Of a DNA stretch of 64,000 nucleotides, positions 20,275 to 28,243 are shown one piece after another; the stretch's first letter is position 1, and each line of letters starts with the position of its first letter. This DNA is from Chloroflexota bacterium (GTDB lineage: Bacteria > Chloroflexota > UBA11872 > VXNJ01): assembly GCA_009840625.1 (NCBI GenBank), contig VXNJ01000009.1, positions 1 to 64,000 of the forward strand, read 5' to 3'. The notes beneath the pieces were generated by a model, which was not told the origin of the DNA, searched no databases, and was given only the letters and a program-made list of their open reading frames with translations. A program made the position numbers and the translations under genes.

Positions 20275-21159
20275 TCAGCACTCGGACGCCGGCCAGAAGG
20301 TGCGGAACTGGTACCACTGGTCCGGGGCCGTGCGAATGAGGCGCTCGAGACTGGCGACGGTGGCCTGCAACAGTCGTTTCACCTCGGCCTCGCGGGGCGC
20401 CGACCGGTCAGGGATGATCGATTCGGCGACGCGCAGGATCGCCTGACCCGAACCGCCCCGGTAGACGACCAGAGGGACAATCTCGGCGTTGGTGCGTATC
20501 GCCAGCTTGGCGACCCCGGCCGGCAAGCGGGTGATCCGCCCGAACCAAGTGACCGGGACCCCGCCCTGCTCCAGCGGCCGATCGACCAGGATCGCCACCC
20601 GGCCGCCTTTCCGCAGGACAGAGAACATCTGCCGGATATCACGACGCATGTCCAATGATTTCATGCCCAGATGAACGCGCAGACGCCGAAACACCTCGGT
20701 CATGCCGGGGTTGGCAAACGATTCCTGGACGACGTGGATCTCGGACAGCGAGGCGCCCCAGGAGGCGGCGGCATCCCAGGTCCCGAAATGGCAGGTGGCA
20801 ACGATAACCGGCCCGTTGTAGGCGATGTGATGGGCGCGCTGGCGCGCCATCGGCGAATAAAAGTGCAACTGGCGATGCAGCTCGACCGGCGGGGCCAGGT
20901 AGGCTTCGGCCATCGAGAGGGCCTGCAACAGGAAGTTCTCGATCGACCGGCGGGCCAGGCGACGGACCGTATCGTCACCGGCCGCGGCCCCGAGCATGAC
21001 GGCCATGTTGGAACTTGTCGACGCGCGCATCTTCGCCGACAGGCGGAAGACGATATGAGCGATCAGATTGACGACCGGACGCTTGATCGCCCAGGGGACC
21101 ATGTTCGTCAGGCGGCAACCGGCTTCGAAAAGCATCAGCCAGGCCCAGCCTCGTGGCAT
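20275..21159 (-). CDS. Lysophospholipid/PIM acyltransferase (HtrB/PatA-like)
   Basis: A 294-residue LPLAT-superfamily acyltransferase. The catalytic H-x4-D is in CHFGTWD (near residue 123), followed by the ARILVDRP-like block VAILVDRPLEQGGVPVTWFG and PLVVYR. A hydrophobic N-terminus suggests membrane association. Similar proteins acylate lipid A (LpxL) in Gram-negatives or the mannose of PIM1 (PatA) in mycobacteria; the PimA-like and PgsA-like neighbours favour the second. It overlaps the end of rny as TGATG. Confidence 0.85.
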   Translation of the reverse strand: MPRGWAWLMLFEAGCRLTNMVPWAIKRPVVNLIAHIVFRLSAKMRASTSSNMAVMLGAAAGDDTVRRLARRSIENFLLQALSMAEAYLAPPVELHRQLHFYSPMARQRAHHIAYNGPVIVATCHFGTWDAAASWGASLSEIHVVQESFANPGMTEVFRRLRVHLGMKSLDMRRDIRQMFSVLRKGGRVAILVDRPLEQGGVPVTWFGRITRLPAGVAKLAIRTNAEIVPLVVYRGGSGQAILRVAESIIPDRSAPREAEVKRLLQATVASLERLIRTAPDQWYQFRTFWPASEC

Positions 21160-22700
21160 CAGTTGGCCACTTCGACCGCACGGGTTTCTCTGATTACTGT
21201 CACCCGCACCTGCCCCGGATTGGTCATTTCGGCCTCGACTTCGGCAGCAATTTCGCGCGCGATCCGCAGCGCGCCCAGCTCGTCCACATCCCCTGGATCG
21301 ACCGCGATCCGCAATTCGCGCCCGGCTTGCAGGGCGAAGGAATTGACCACTCCATCATGCGAATTGGCGATCTGCTCCAAAGCTTCCAATCGCTTGATGA
21401 ACAGTTCGCTGGTTTCGCGCCGGGCTCCCGGCCGCGATGAGGAAATCGCGTCCGCGGCCGCGACAACGAAGGCTTCCGCCGACGCCGGATAGACGTCGAA
21501 GTGATGGGCTTCGATGGAGTGCGCGATCGACTCGTCCACCCCGTACCGGCGGCAGCGCTGAGCGCCGATCTGGGCATGCTTGCCATCCACTTCGTGCGAA
21601 AGCGCCTTGCCGACGTCGTGCAGCAGGCCGCCGGCCCGGGCAACCTTGCTGTCGGCGCCCATTTCGCCGGCCAGCACGCCGGCCAGGTGGGCAACCTCGA
21701 CCGAGTGCGAAAGCACGTTCTGACCGTAACTCTGCCGGTAATTGAGCTGGCCGAGCAGGAGCACCAGCTCCTGGTGCAGCTTGGGCACCTTGGCTTCGAA
21801 GCACGCGCGTTCGCCGGCTTCGCGGATTGACTTGCGGACCGCTACGCGGGCGCGGTTGAAATGCTGTTCGATGCTGACCGGGTGGACGCGACCGTCCTCG
21901 ATCAGGCTCGAGAGCGTGCGGCGGGCGATTTCGCGCCGAATCGGGTCGTGCGAGGAGAGAGTCACGGTCTCGGGGGTGTCGTCGATCAGGAGATCCACCC
22001 CGGTGATGGCTTCGAACGCCCTGATGTTGCGTCCTTCGCGACCGATGATCTGGCCCTTGGACTCATCGCCGGGGAGCTTCACGGCCGACGTGGTTGAGCT
22101 CTGGGTTACCGCGGAAGCCACCCGCTGAAGGCTGTTGGAAACCAGCCAGCGCGCCCGGAGATCGGCTTCCTGCCGGGCCTGCTCTTCGGCCCCGCGCACG
22201 ATCTGATCGGCCAGTTCGCGAGATTCCTCGGTCACCTTCTCCATCAGCTGGGTTCGGGCCTGGGCGTGGGTCAACTGGGCAACCTCTTCCAGGCGGACAG
22301 CGTGATCCGCCTGGCGCTCGCTCAACTGCTTCTGCTGCTCGGCCAGGTCCGACTCGCGTCGCAGCAATTCCTGTTCGCGCTTTTCGAGATTCTCGGAGCG
22401 GCGGTCCAGCCGCTGCTCGCGCCGCTTGGCCTCGCGGTTGCGCTGCCGGATTTCTCCCCGCTGGTCGCTGGCCTGCTTTTCGACGTTTTTGCGGAGCGCG
22501 TTGGCCTGGTTGGTCGCCTCGGCAATCAGCTCGCGCTGTTTTTGCTCAACCTTGGCGAGTTCGGATTCAAGATTTAGTGCGAATACGTCCGCCTGGCGGC
22601 GCGCAATGAGCATCTGCAGCAGGTATCCGCCGGCGAGCGCGATCAATGCCACTGCCGCGATCAGGAAGACGATCGCGACCCAGTTGTCTAGCAAAGACAT
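21159..22700 (-). CDS. rny: Ribonuclease Y
   Basis: Membrane-anchored endoribonuclease starting mRNA decay. The 513 residues show an N-terminal membrane helix (about 7-30), a long charged coiled coil (about 40-190), a KH domain with KGQIIGREGRNIRAFE, an HD domain with LLHDVGKALSHEVDGKH, and a C-terminal domain ending VRVTVIRETRAVEVAN. It lies directly upstream of the lipid acyltransferase with a 1-base overlap. A 175-base gap separates it from the GT4 gene upstream, so a promoter is likely there, but no clear hexamers were seen. Confidence 0.95.
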   Translation of the reverse strand: MSLLDNWVAIVFLIAAVALIALAGGYLLQMLIARRQADVFALNLESELAKVEQKQRELIAEATNQANALRKNVEKQASDQRGEIRQRNREAKRREQRLDRRSENLEKREQELLRRESDLAEQQKQLSERQADHAVRLEEVAQLTHAQARTQLMEKVTEESRELADQIVRGAEEQARQEADLRARWLVSNSLQRVASAVTQSSTTSAVKLPGDESKGQIIGREGRNIRAFEAITGVDLLIDDTPETVTLSSHDPIRREIARRTLSSLIEDGRVHPVSIEQHFNRARVAVRKSIREAGERACFEAKVPKLHQELVLLLGQLNYRQSYGQNVLSHSVEVAHLAGVLAGEMGADSKVARAGGLLHDVGKALSHEVDGKHAQIGAQRCRRYGVDESIAHSIEAHHFDVYPASAEAFVVAAADAISSSRPGARRETSELFIKRLEALEQIANSHDGVVNSFALQAGRELRIAVDPGDVDELGALRIAREIAAEVEAEMTNPGQVRVTVIRETRAVEVAN

Positions 22701-22875
22701 GGGGTATTCCTCGATGTCGGTCGCGATGACGCGCCGCCGCAGGCGCCGGACGGACCGGGCGCCGCCCGGTGATGCGGGCCGAGGGATTCTGTTGTTGAAT
22801 CGGAGGCGAGAGTGTCATCGTGGAGGCCCTGCAGGCCCCGGTTGTTATCTGCCGCGATTATCCACTTTTGGCCGC

Positions 22876-23988
22876 CTAGCTCCGGCCGCGGTCGTCAAGG
22901 AACCTGGCGTAGAAGCTGGCGCTGGCTTCGGCAACGCTGACGTGGGTGAAGTTGTCCAGTACCCGGCGCCGGCCGGCCCTCCCGTAATGGCTGCGCAGGC
23001 CGGGCGAGCGTAGTCGATCCAGTGACCGGGCCAATGCCCCGGGGTCGGCCTGCGGGACGATCAGTCCGGCTTCGCCAATGACCAGCGGGATGGCGCCCGA
23101 ATCCGAACCGACGACTACCCGCTCGCAAGCCATGGCCTCAACCAGCACCCTGCCGAACTGTTCCATCCAATTGGACCGATCCAGCGAGGGCAGCACCAAC
23201 ACCTGGACGGAGTTGAGGAATTCGGGCATTTGGCCCGAATCGAATCGGCCCAGGATCTCTATCCGGCCGGCCAGCGGCCCGTCCGTGCCGGCGCGGCGCA
23301 ATTCACCGACCAGCGGCCCGGTGCCGGCGAAGCGCAGGCGCGGCGCCGGATCGAGCATCGCCGCGGCCTGCAGCAGCGTGGTCAATCCCTTCTCCGGCAC
23401 CAGTCGGCCGGCGTAGCCGACCACCAGTTCTTCGCCGGCCGCTGCCCCGCCGCCGGCGGATGAAAACGTTTCCGGGTCGATTCCGAACTGCGGAATGGTC
23501 GCCAGTGGGCCAGCGAACCCCTTCGTGCGCAGCACCCGGGCCGCCTGCTCGGTGCCGGCAATAGCGCCGCAGGTGCGGTAGCAATAGCGCTCGACCAGCG
23601 AAAACGGCGGCGGGTAGCGCCGCAGCAGGTTCTGCCAAGCGAAAAACAGGCTGGGAATTCGACGCCGGCGCGCGGCGAAAGCGGCCAACCCGGCGGCCAG
23701 GTTGTAGGGCTCCTCGTCAATGTGCAAGAGGTCCGGACGGAGCCGGTCCAGCAGGCGACCGAGCCCCGGGAAATGGTGCAGGTGAAAACGCCCGTTAAAG
23801 CGACAGTCCAAGAAGTAAAACCGGTATCCGTCCGGGTCGCCCGGCTCGTGTTCCTGCCGCTCCTGACCTTCACCCCAGTGACGCGGCCCAACGGCGGCGA
23901 CATCGAGGCCGGGCTGGGCGGACAGAGCGGTCAGCTTCTTGCGGTACTCGCGCGCCAGGAAAGCTTTTGAGAGGAGCAGTACCTTCAT
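22876..23988 (-). CDS. GT4 family glycosyltransferase
   Basis: A 370-residue GT-B enzyme. The start is ATG 23988, which overlaps the upstream stop as ATGA; the frame is open further upstream but those residues look non-coding. The N-terminal domain starts MKVLLLSKAFLAREYRKKL with HIDEEPYNLAAGLAAF. The donor domain has VGYAGRLVPEKGLTTLLQA and the E-x7-E motif in MEQFGRVLVEAMA. It probably acts on a cell-surface or lipid-linked glycan. Donor and acceptor are unknown. Confidence 0.85.
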   Translation of the reverse strand: MKVLLLSKAFLAREYRKKLTALSAQPGLDVAAVGPRHWGEGQERQEHEPGDPDGYRFYFLDCRFNGRFHLHHFPGLGRLLDRLRPDLLHIDEEPYNLAAGLAAFAARRRRIPSLFFAWQNLLRRYPPPFSLVERYCYRTCGAIAGTEQAARVLRTKGFAGPLATIPQFGIDPETFSSAGGGAAAGEELVVGYAGRLVPEKGLTTLLQAAAMLDPAPRLRFAGTGPLVGELRRAGTDGPLAGRIEILGRFDSGQMPEFLNSVQVLVLPSLDRSNWMEQFGRVLVEAMACERVVVGSDSGAIPLVIGEAGLIVPQADPGALARSLDRLRSPGLRSHYGRAGRRRVLDNFTHVSVAEASASFYARFLDDRGRS

Positions 23989-25049
23989 GCCAGTTCCCGG
24001 TAAACCGACAGGGTTTGCTGGGCGGTGTGCAGCCAGCTGAGCTCGGCGGCGCGGGCGGCGCCGGCGTCGATCAGTTCGGCGCGGGCAATCGGGTCCGAGC
24101 CCAGCACCCGGATCGCCTCGGCCCATTGCCCAGGATCATCGGGCGGCAACAGCAAGGCGGCGCCGCCGGTGACCTCCGGAGTGGCGCTGCAGGCGGCGGC
24201 AATGACCGGCACCCCGTGCGCCATCGCCTCGAGCGGTTCAAGACCGAATCCTTCGTAGCGCGAGGGCGCGAGCAGCATCCTTGCGCCGGCGTAAAGGGCG
24301 TGCTTGCGGGCCTCGCTAACCGGCCCGGTGAAGACCACCCAATCGTCCACCCCCAGCGCCCCCGCCAGCGCGGCATGGTCGGGTAGCAGATCGGTTCCCG
24401 CGTTGGGCACCGATCCGGCGACCACCAACTGCGGGCGGTCCGCGGCATCGATCTGCGCCAGGGCCATGATGGCGATCGCTATGTTCTTGCGAACGTCGCC
24501 AGAACCCAGATAGATGCAATACGGGCGCCGGATACCAAGATCGGCCAGGTGCACGTCGGTTTCCGCGCGGCTGATCTTCGGTGCCGGGTGGACGCCGAGA
24601 TGGATGACCCGTACCTGCTCGCGCCGGATCTGCAGGTAGTGAACGATGTCGTCGGCCGCGGCCTGCGAATCGGCGATCACCAGACGGGCCCGTTTGACCG
24701 CCCGGGCCATCAACTGCAGATAGGCCCGCCAGCGCGGATCGGCCGAATACTCGGGAATCGCGAACCCGATCAAGTCGTGGATCGTGACCACGTCGATGCG
24801 GCCCAGCAATGGCCCGCTGAAGTAGGGAACGTGGCAGACATCGGGATCGCGTTGCAGCACCGTAAGCGGCCAGCCAACCTGCTCCCACCAGAGTTTGTCA
24901 AGACGCGCGCCCAGGCGCTGGGGCGGCCGCGCGGCCTCCACTCTGCAGTCCGGGGCCGCGCGGCGCAGCGCGGCGCAGAGGTTTTCGAAATACTGACCCG
25001 AACCGGTGGCGCGCTGTCCGGCAAACTGCCCGTTCAGAAGGATGTGCAT
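23985..25049 (-). CDS. GT4 family glycosyltransferase
   Basis: A 354-residue GT-B glycosyltransferase resembling mannosyltransferases of lipopolysaccharide or exopolysaccharide loci. Features are GSGQYFENLCAALRR, VVTIHDLIGFAIPEYSA, YLGSGDVRKNIAIAI and the E-x7-E motif in YEGFGLEPLEAMAHG. It starts 34 bases after the PlsY-like gene and overlaps the next glycosyltransferase by 4 bases, so the three are probably co-transcribed. Confidence 0.86.
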   Translation of the reverse strand: MHILLNGQFAGQRATGSGQYFENLCAALRRAAPDCRVEAARPPQRLGARLDKLWWEQVGWPLTVLQRDPDVCHVPYFSGPLLGRIDVVTIHDLIGFAIPEYSADPRWRAYLQLMARAVKRARLVIADSQAAADDIVHYLQIRREQVRVIHLGVHPAPKISRAETDVHLADLGIRRPYCIYLGSGDVRKNIAIAIMALAQIDAADRPQLVVAGSVPNAGTDLLPDHAALAGALGVDDWVVFTGPVSEARKHALYAGARMLLAPSRYEGFGLEPLEAMAHGVPVIAAACSATPEVTGGAALLLPPDDPGQWAEAIRVLGSDPIARAELIDAGAARAAELSWLHTAQQTLSVYRELA

Positions 25050-25083
25050 TGCGCGGGCATGGCGCGCGCCGGAAGTCGGCGCG

Positions 25084-25722
25084 CTAGCTCTTGTTTACGC
25101 CGATACGGCGACCTACTCCGTATAGCGTGCTGTCGTCGTATTTCTCCTGGTGCTTTAGCTGCAGAAGGACTGAGAGCACGGCGGCCCCGATAAACAACTC
25201 CCACGACCGGTCGACGATGGCGAAAACGAAGGGAAACAGGCGGTAGGTGACCGAGGTCGCAAAAAACGTGCGTCGCCTGGTAAGCAGCGCGATTGCCCAG
25301 ATCCCCAAGGTGATGGCCGGGATAACCGGGAAGGCCCGGCCCAGATAGAAGTCGAGGAAGAACACGCACCAGCCGACCACGGTGGTTCCCCGGCTGCCGC
25401 CGCGGAACCGGGTAAATAGCGGCCAAAGTGCCCCGCTGGTCGCGCCGCCGATGCCGATCATGAGGGCGGCCCGGTCGCCCGGCAAGAACGTGTGGGAAAT
25501 ATGGACCGCCAGCAGACCGACCGCGCAGTTGCTGGCGAACGTCATGACGGCCGGCCGGTAGCCACCGTTGAAGAACGAACTGTATATCGACGCGTTGCCG
25601 GTGCCTACCCGCCGGAGGTCGGCGTGTGCGAAGACGCGCGTCCACACGTAGGCGAAAGGGATGGAACCGAGAACGTAGGTGGACAACGCGAGAACCGCGT
25701 ACTGGGAAAGTTCTTCGGCCAC
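25084..25722 (-). CDS. Divergent PlsY-like glycerol-3-phosphate acyltransferase
   Basis: A 212-residue protein with five or six membrane segments. LGSIPFAYVWTRVF, DLRRVGTGNAS and FRGGSRGTTVVG align with the three PlsY cytosolic motifs (GSIPxxY; DxRxxGSGNxGxTN; KGGKGVAT). Motif 1 is fair, but motif 2 loses the second half (GTGNASIYSS) and motif 3 replaces both lysines (RGGSRGTT). PlsY transfers acyl from acyl-phosphate to glycerol 3-phosphate. Here a changed substrate, or loss of that activity, is possible. It heads the run with two glycosyltransferases. Confidence 0.72.
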   Translation of the reverse strand: MAEELSQYAVLALSTYVLGSIPFAYVWTRVFAHADLRRVGTGNASIYSSFFNGGYRPAVMTFASNCAVGLLAVHISHTFLPGDRAALMIGIGGATSGALWPLFTRFRGGSRGTTVVGWCVFFLDFYLGRAFPVIPAITLGIWAIALLTRRRTFFATSVTYRLFPFVFAIVDRSWELFIGAAVLSVLLQLKHQEKYDDSTLYGVGRRIGVNKS

Positions 25723-25880
25723 GGTTATTGGCCACCCCCAAGTCGCAACGATCCTGCATTCACCCGAGGACGCCCGGCCACGGCGGCGGCGATCGTTTCG
25801 CGCCTGTCTGGCAGGCGATTGCTACAGGTCGCCCGATTGTACGGGGGCTTATGTGGACGACTAGACGAGTCCCCTCATAC

Positions 25881-25895
25881 ACTGCCGCCGGCAGT
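25881..25895. repeat. Left-end hairpin of the tnpB element
   Basis: Perfect stem ACTGCC / GGCAGT with loop GCC. It resembles the right-end hairpin at 27101-27117 and fits the subterminal hairpins that IS200/IS605 transposases recognise. Confidence 0.5.
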
Positions 25896-25972
25896 CTCTA
25901 GCACATGATCTAGCAAAGCGTATATACTTACGCCCCCATAACGGCATATGTACAACTCTGATACAGGGACTG

Positions 25973-27121
25973 ATGTCGGAGACCTTCCGAACCTACCAGC
26001 AACGCGGCTACCTCTCGCGCCGCGGCTGCCAGCGCCTCAATCAGGTGCTGGCCGAATGCACCGACCTCTACAACGCCGAACTGCAGCTGTGGCGCCAGCA
26101 GTACAAGGAGACTGGCAAGAGCGATTCGCTGTTCGAGCGGATGAAAGCATTCACGGTGACCCGCAACTCAGATCCTTTCTGGGGCTCCGTGTCGGTAGAC
26201 GTCGGGCGCGGAGTGCTGATCCGGATGGAAGAAGCCCGCAAGGCCTTCTACCGCCGGTGCCAGGCAGGAGAGGAACCCGGTTTTCCCAGGTTCAAACCTT
26301 ACCACCGCTACCGCACCGTCCAGATCGAGCAGCCGACTCCGGCGATGGTCAGGCTCGATGGTCTCGGCTATGCGGTCCGGATCAAGGGCCTGCCGGTGGT
26401 AAGGCTCAGGACCAAGCGGTCACTGCCGCCGGCAGCGAACTTAAAGACCATCCGCGTTACCTTCCGGGGACGCCGGCCATCGGTGTGCCTGACTTACGCG
26501 GTGGAGTTGGAACCTTTGCCGAAAAGCAGCTCCGGGGTCGGGCTGGACATGGGCGTACTGAGCCGCATTACCACCAGCGAGGGCGAGAAGATTGAACGCC
26601 GCCGACCAGACCGAGAAGACATCGCCCGCAAGCAGCGGAGGCTGTCGGCGTGCGAGAAGGGCAGCAACAGGTTTCAGAAGCGGCGCCGGGTCCTGGCCAA
26701 CGCCCACGACCGGGCAAGGGTCAGGGACCGCAACCGGTGCCATGAGATCACCACCGACCTGGTGCGAAGATTCGGGTTCATCGCGCTTGAGGACCTTGAC
26801 AAGCCGAAGTTGACCAGGTCGGACGGAGCAAGGAAGCGCGGTCTTAACCGCGCGATATTGGAGCAAACCTGGGGACGGATCACTCAACAGTTGATCTATA
26901 AGGCCGAGAGCGCCGGTAGAGAGCTGGTATTCGTCGATCCCCGGTACACATCGCAGCGCTGCTCATCCTGCGGGGCGATGGTCAAAAAGGGCCTTAAGGA
27001 AAGAAGGCACGTATGCGGTTGCGGTCTGGACTTAGACCGCGACCACAATGCGGCCTTGAACATCCTTTACAAGGCCCTCGCGGGTGGGGTTTTCCCCGCG
27101 GCTGCCGGCGAGGCAGCGTAA
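25973..27121 (+). CDS. tnpB: TnpB RNA-guided nuclease (IS200/IS605 OrfB family)
   Basis: A 382-residue TnpB, ancestor-type of Cas12. The split RuvC active site is intact: Asp192 in GLDMGVL, Glu273 in ALEDLD and Asp357 in DRDHNAA. A zinc ribbon is present with Cys330, Cys333, Cys348 and Cys350. The N-terminal helical and wedge domains cover about 1-185. TnpB uses an RNA from the element's 3' end to cut DNA next to a short TAM and helps keep the element in the genome. Length and motifs suggest an active protein. It is not accompanied by a TnpA. Confidence 0.93.
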   Translation: MSETFRTYQQRGYLSRRGCQRLNQVLAECTDLYNAELQLWRQQYKETGKSDSLFERMKAFTVTRNSDPFWGSVSVDVGRGVLIRMEEARKAFYRRCQAGEEPGFPRFKPYHRYRTVQIEQPTPAMVRLDGLGYAVRIKGLPVVRLRTKRSLPPAANLKTIRVTFRGRRPSVCLTYAVELEPLPKSSSGVGLDMGVLSRITTSEGEKIERRRPDREDIARKQRRLSACEKGSNRFQKRRRVLANAHDRARVRDRNRCHEITTDLVRRFGFIALEDLDKPKLTRSDGARKRGLNRAILEQTWGRITQQLIYKAESAGRELVFVDPRYTSQRCSSCGAMVKKGLKERRHVCGCGLDLDRDHNAALNILYKALAGGVFPAAAGEAA

Positions 27122-27172
27122 ATGTATTCTGGCTGGCCGATGGTTGGTTATGTATATAAGCCCCCTTGTACG
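27040..27172 (+). ncRNA. Candidate omega (right-end) RNA scaffold of tnpB
   Basis: By family precedent the guide RNA spans the 3' end of tnpB and the right end. Two hairpins are visible: GTGGGG (27084-27089) / CCCCGC (27094-27099) with a TTTT loop, and GCTGCC (27101-27106) / GGCAGC (27112-27117). The guide would be the bases immediately after the right boundary (near 27165-27190). The 5' limit given is an estimate. Confidence 0.45.
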
Positions 27173-27258
27173 GCTGGCGATTTCCAACTAAATCCAAGAA
27201 AACTGGCGAAATTGAACGGAAAATTCCAACGTCTACGCTCACCGTGCGGAATGCACCG

Positions 27259-28218
27259 ATGCCATTAGATCCACGCTTGTTCAGGCCCGACGCGGTCAGC
27301 CCGGAGATGACCGCATTCAATGCCCGGCTGGGCGCGGAGATTTCCGCCGTGCCGCCGATCACCGAATTCGATCCGGCCGAGGTGCGCGGCGCCGAGCGCG
27401 AAGGCCGTCCCGGCAAACCGCCGCCGGTTGCGCTGGACAACGCCTGCGAGTTGACCTGCGCCGGACCGTCGGGTGAAATCCCGTTGCGGGCCTTCATACC
27501 CCGGGAGTGCGCCGGCGCATACCTGCACATCCACGGAGGGGGCTGGGTGCTGGGCGGCTACGACCTCCAGGACGAGGCGCTCTGGCGGATGGCCCGGGAG
27601 ACCAACCTGGCCGTTATCAGCGTTGAATACCGGCTGGCGCCGGAGCATCCCTACCCGGCTGGGCCGGACGACTGCGAGGCGGCCGCCCGCTGGCTGGTCG
27701 AGAATTCCCGCCCCCGATTCGGGACCGACTGCCTGGTAATCGGCGGCGAATCGGCCGGCGCGCACCTCTCCGCGGTAACTGTCCTGCGGATGCGTGACCG
27801 GCACGGTTTCACGGCCTGGTCGGGAGCCGATTTCGTTTACGGGGCGTTTGATTTCTCGGGCGCCTGCCCTTCCCGGACCCACATCGGGGCCGACAGCCTG
27901 GTGATAAACGCCGCCAACATGCCCTGGTTCGTGGGCCATTTCCTCGGGGGCCGGGAAATCGATCCCGCTGATCCGGACCTCTCCCCGCTGCATGCCCCGC
28001 TGCACGGCCTGCCGCCCGCGTTGTTCAGCGTGGGTACAGCCGATCCGCTGCTGGACGACTCGTTGTTCATGTACGCCCGCTGGATAGCGGCCGGCAATCC
28101 CGCCGAAATCCAGATCTATCCCGGCGCTGCGCATGCCTTCGATTCCAGGCAATCACCGCTGGCCGAGCGATTCCACCAGCAGCGCCACCGATTCCTGCGC
28201 GATTGCGCCGGCGGCTAG
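27259..28218 (+). CDS. HSL-family alpha/beta hydrolase (acetyl-esterase-like)
   Basis: A 319-residue esterase/lipase of the hormone-sensitive lipase family. It has the oxyanion motif HIHGGGWVLGG, nucleophile GESAG, an acid in GTADPLLDDS and a His in GAAHAFD. ATG 27259 is preferred because a GCGGA-type site precedes it and upstream codons look non-coding; GTG 27244 is an alternative. It acts on short-chain esters, natural substrate unknown. It lies just right of the tnpB element, which may have separated it from its promoter. Confidence 0.86.
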   Translation: MPLDPRLFRPDAVSPEMTAFNARLGAEISAVPPITEFDPAEVRGAEREGRPGKPPPVALDNACELTCAGPSGEIPLRAFIPRECAGAYLHIHGGGWVLGGYDLQDEALWRMARETNLAVISVEYRLAPEHPYPAGPDDCEAAARWLVENSRPRFGTDCLVIGGESAGAHLSAVTVLRMRDRHGFTAWSGADFVYGAFDFSGACPSRTHIGADSLVINAANMPWFVGHFLGGREIDPADPDLSPLHAPLHGLPPALFSVGTADPLLDDSLFMYARWIAAGNPAEIQIYPGAAHAFDSRQSPLAERFHQQRHRFLRDCAGG

Positions 28219-28243
28219 CGAACGGCCGCGCCGGCCGGAAATT

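Larger units (their letters stand above)
25837..27173 (+). mobile_element. tnpB-only IS200/IS605- or IS607-like element with candidate ends
   Basis: About 1.3 kb containing only tnpB. The 8-base direct repeat TTGTACGG lies at 25837-25844 and 27166-27173. ATAAGCCCCC...GTAC occurs in inverted orientation (25839-25852 minus strand; 27156-27171 plus). Matching hairpins sit near both ends: ACTGCC-GCC-GGCAGT at 25881-25895 and GCTGCC-GGCGA-GGCAGC at 27101-27117. A second left copy of the end motif, GTATATA...GCCCCC, is at 25920-25937 with TTAC at 25928-25931, the target tetranucleotide known for IS608. The exact boundaries are therefore uncertain. No tnpA is present, so movement needs a transposase in trans. 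Confidence 0.7.

Noticed and set aside
23989-24126. 46-residue N-terminal extension of the GT4 protein at 22876-23988
   Set aside because: The extension is arginine-rich and overlaps the upstream gene deeply; ATG 23988 overlaps the upstream stop as ATGA and starts the conserved fold at once.
25801-25830. Direct involvement of the CGCCTGTCTGGCAGGCG hairpin in the tnpB element
   Set aside because: It lies outside all candidate left ends and is more likely a local palindrome upstream of the PlsY-like gene.
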